From: JBBTXG01 sp038062375
GTDB lineage: Bacteria > Patescibacteriota > Minisyncoccia > Minisyncoccales > UBA10102
Assembly (NCBI GenBank): GCA_038062375.1
Contig: JBBTXG010000005.1
Span: 157,056 to 221,055, forward strand
DNA length: 64,000 bases
Reading direction: 5' to 3'
Made by a program: the position numbers and the translations under genes. The number at the start of each line of letters is the position of its first letter. The first letter of the stretch is position 1. This document shows, one piece after another, positions 62,414-64,000 of the stretch. Below the pieces are notes generated by a model that was given only the letters and a program-made list of their open reading frames with translations, was not told where the DNA came from and made no database searches.

Positions 62414-63963
62414 GCTTGCTTCTTTCGCAAAAATGCGGGGATATCCCACTCCTTTTCTCTCTTTTCAAGCTCTTTTATTTCTTCTTCTACAACCTTTTTT
62501 ACCTCCAGCGCGTTCCGGCGAACGCGCAATGGTTCTCCCACGAAACTTAGAGAAGATTTCTCCGGTGGGGTATTCTTGGTGCCGACCTTCTGTCCCTCTT
62601 GGCCAGGAGGAAGCGACATCTGTTCTTTCTTGGAGATCGGGGAAGGGAGGAGAGGACTTCCTTCTTGTTTCTTTTTTGGTTTTCCAGAAAACAACTTTTT
62701 ACCGTTCTTCAGTTGAGGCTTCTCTTCTTTCTTTGCCGCTACCTTTTCTTGCTCTCCAACGAGGCTTGCTTCAACTTTTTTTTGCTCCTTCCCAAGGATA
62801 AAAGGAATTACTTCCTTTTTTTTCTTTTCTTTTCTCATTTTCATTTCTTTACCTTTGTTGCAGCCAATTGCAAGAAGGGTAATACGAATTCGATCCTTGA
62901 GCTTTCCGCTGCAAGAGATACCAAAGATAATCCTTGCTTTTGGATTTTGCTCATAAATTGCCTTGCTGATTTCTGCTACTTCCTGCATTCGCAGATTTCG
63001 ATCTCCGGTGATATTAAAGAGTATGCGGTCTGCTCCCTCAATACCGTATTCATAGAGAGGATTGAGCAGCACTGATTTCCCAGCTTCTTGCGCCTTTACG
63101 GGTCCTGTCGCTATTGCGCTATTAAGGTATGCGAGTCTCCCCTTCCCTTCCAGAACCGAGCGCACATCTGCAAAATCAATATTGATAAGTCCTGGCAGGG
63201 CAAGCGTTTCAATAAAACCTTCCAGAGTCTCCGCTAATCTTCTATTGACCGCAGAAAAGGCTTCGGTAAATGAAGTTTTTTTATCGATGATCCCGAAAAT
63301 TCTCTCATTTGGAATGACAAGGTAACTATTCACGTAAGGTTTCAACTTCTCAAGTGCTTGTTCTGCAATTTGTTTGCGCCTCGCGCCCTCGAACGCAAAA
63401 GGCATCAAAAAAATGCCAAACGTAAGATTGCGAAGTTCCTGGGAAATTTCTGCCAACACCGGAGTAACTCCTGATCCCGTGCCGCCTCCCAAGCACGCGA
63501 TGAGAATACATATATCATATCCCTCAAGGATTTTCTTTAGCCGATCCTTTTCTCCTCGGGCAGCCCTTTCTCCGAGGTCTGCATCCATACCGCATCCTAA
63601 TCCCTTAGTAAACTCTTGGCCAAAAGAAAAAGCTTTTACTTTTCTCGGAAGCTCTCGGAGCGCTTGAAGATCGGTGTTGAGGGCTACAAAATCAATTTTT
63701 TGCACTCTCGAAACTATCTCCGCTATAATATTCCCTCCCCCTCCCCCGATGCCAACCACACGAATCTTTGCTCGATGCACTCCCTCGAAAAGATCTGAAT
63801 CGGTAACTTGTCGTGTCTGACTCTCGCTTTTCCTCTTAATAGAATTTGGTTTCGCTCGGTGTTTCTTCTGTCGATGCGAGATTAAACGCACGAAAGTTCT
63901 CTTCCTGGAGATTTTTTTTCCTCTTTCTCTTGCCTTCTTTCGAATTTTTTTCCTTTTTATCAT
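62410..63963 (-). CDS. ftsZ: FtsZ, divergent, with basic N-terminal extension
   Basis: 517 aa. The tubulin-like core starts at residue 66 (IRVVGIGGGGGNIIAEI); the GTP signature is GGGTGSG (159-165) and the T7 loop is NIDFADVRSVLEG with the catalytic Asp. A long Lys/Glu-rich linker leads to the C-terminal peptide WDIPAFLRKKQA, equivalent to the FtsA/ZipA-binding tail. The first 50 residues are extremely basic (KRKKIRKKARERGKKISRK), which is atypical; a later Met is not available before the core, so the extension seems real. Confidence 0.9.
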   Translation of the reverse strand: MIKRKKIRKKARERGKKISRKRTFVRLISHRQKKHRAKPNSIKRKSESQTRQVTDSDLFEGVHRAKIRVVGIGGGGGNIIAEIVSRVQKIDFVALNTDLQALRELPRKVKAFSFGQEFTKGLGCGMDADLGERAARGEKDRLKKILEGYDICILIACLGGGTGSGVTPVLAEISQELRNLTFGIFLMPFAFEGARRKQIAEQALEKLKPYVNSYLVIPNERIFGIIDKKTSFTEAFSAVNRRLAETLEGFIETLALPGLINIDFADVRSVLEGKGRLAYLNSAIATGPVKAQEAGKSVLLNPLYEYGIEGADRILFNITGDRNLRMQEVAEISKAIYEQNPKARIIFGISCSGKLKDRIRITLLAIGCNKGKEMKMRKEKKKKEVIPFILGKEQKKVEASLVGEQEKVAAKKEEKPQLKNGKKLFSGKPKKKQEGSPLLPSPISKKEQMSLPPGQEGQKVGTKNTPPEKSSLSFVGEPLRVRRNALEVKKVVEEEIKELEKREKEWDIPAFLRKKQA

Positions 63964-64000
63964 TATTTCAGTGTAGTTTTGAATAAGAAGATTGTCAAAC

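Overview
The window reads as a Patescibacteria/CPR genome, probably a parcubacterium-like lineage. The evidence is compact enzymes (620-aa AlaRS, 149-aa EF-Ts, 357-aa Pgk), a HARE-HTH sigma-like regulator, a membrane protein/VirB4-type ATPase pair, group I introns in 23S rRNA, and many short secreted or membrane hypotheticals. Background genes are A+T-leaning and almost all lie on the minus strand. A few blocks (the RTX protein, the giant subtilase, purC) look more G+C-rich by eye. Phylum-level placement is inference; a 16S search would settle it.

Layout. 0-20.4 kb: a dense minus-strand housekeeping block with a nucleotidyltransferase, RTX protein, alaS, a zinc-finger mini-ORF, mnmA, NlpC/P60 peptidase, YkuK-like protein, tpiA, dedA, a RecJ-like DHH protein, pgk, the ATPase/membrane pair, sigma-like regulator, secF, secD, greA, PBP2, mreD and mreC. 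20.4-38.4 kb: an extremely expanded rRNA locus (5S, 23S, spacer and 16S, all minus). The 23S gene carries two group I introns, each with a LAGLIDADG endonuclease ORF, plus a further ~117-nt structured insertion. A degenerate partial 5S copy lies next to the 5S gene. The 16S-23S spacer is about 11.4 kb. It keeps the usual tRNA-Ile and tRNA-Ala but also holds a Pycsar-effector-like membrane protein, two GIY-YIG nucleases, a broken transposase, and an essentially perfect 4,652-bp tandem duplication. Each duplicate carries an MscS-type helix protein, a Ni-superoxide dismutase with its protease, purC, a 35-codon ORF and a RAYT transposase with arrays of its end repeats.

38.4-49.2 kb: an accessory segment with a 2,002-aa calcium-repeat subtilase, a 941-aa SH3/PA14 protein and an EamA transporter. 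Relic fragments lie around it: a tRNA-Pro 3' half, the start of rpmB, and a mosaic of tRNA pieces surrounding an intact tRNA-Thr. 49.2-64 kb: translation genes (tsf, rpsB, rpmE, prfA, rplY), a lytic transglycosylase, fba, a NYN pseudogene cassette that duplicated the fba 5' end, a membrane pyrophosphatase, gapA, an MTH1-like Nudix protein, maf, HIT, nnrD, galU and a divergent ftsZ.

How the genes fit together. tpiA, pgk, gapA and fba are scattered but give the three-carbon part of glycolysis, and the proton pyrophosphatase could couple PPi to the membrane. mreC/mreD/PBP2/ftsZ with NlpC and the transglycosylase serve wall growth and division. A strong intrinsic terminator ahead of 23S suggests that 16S and 23S are no longer co-transcribed. 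The most remarkable parts are the invaded rRNA operon and the tRNA mosaic. The perfect duplication and several broken genes also mean assembly error must be excluded.
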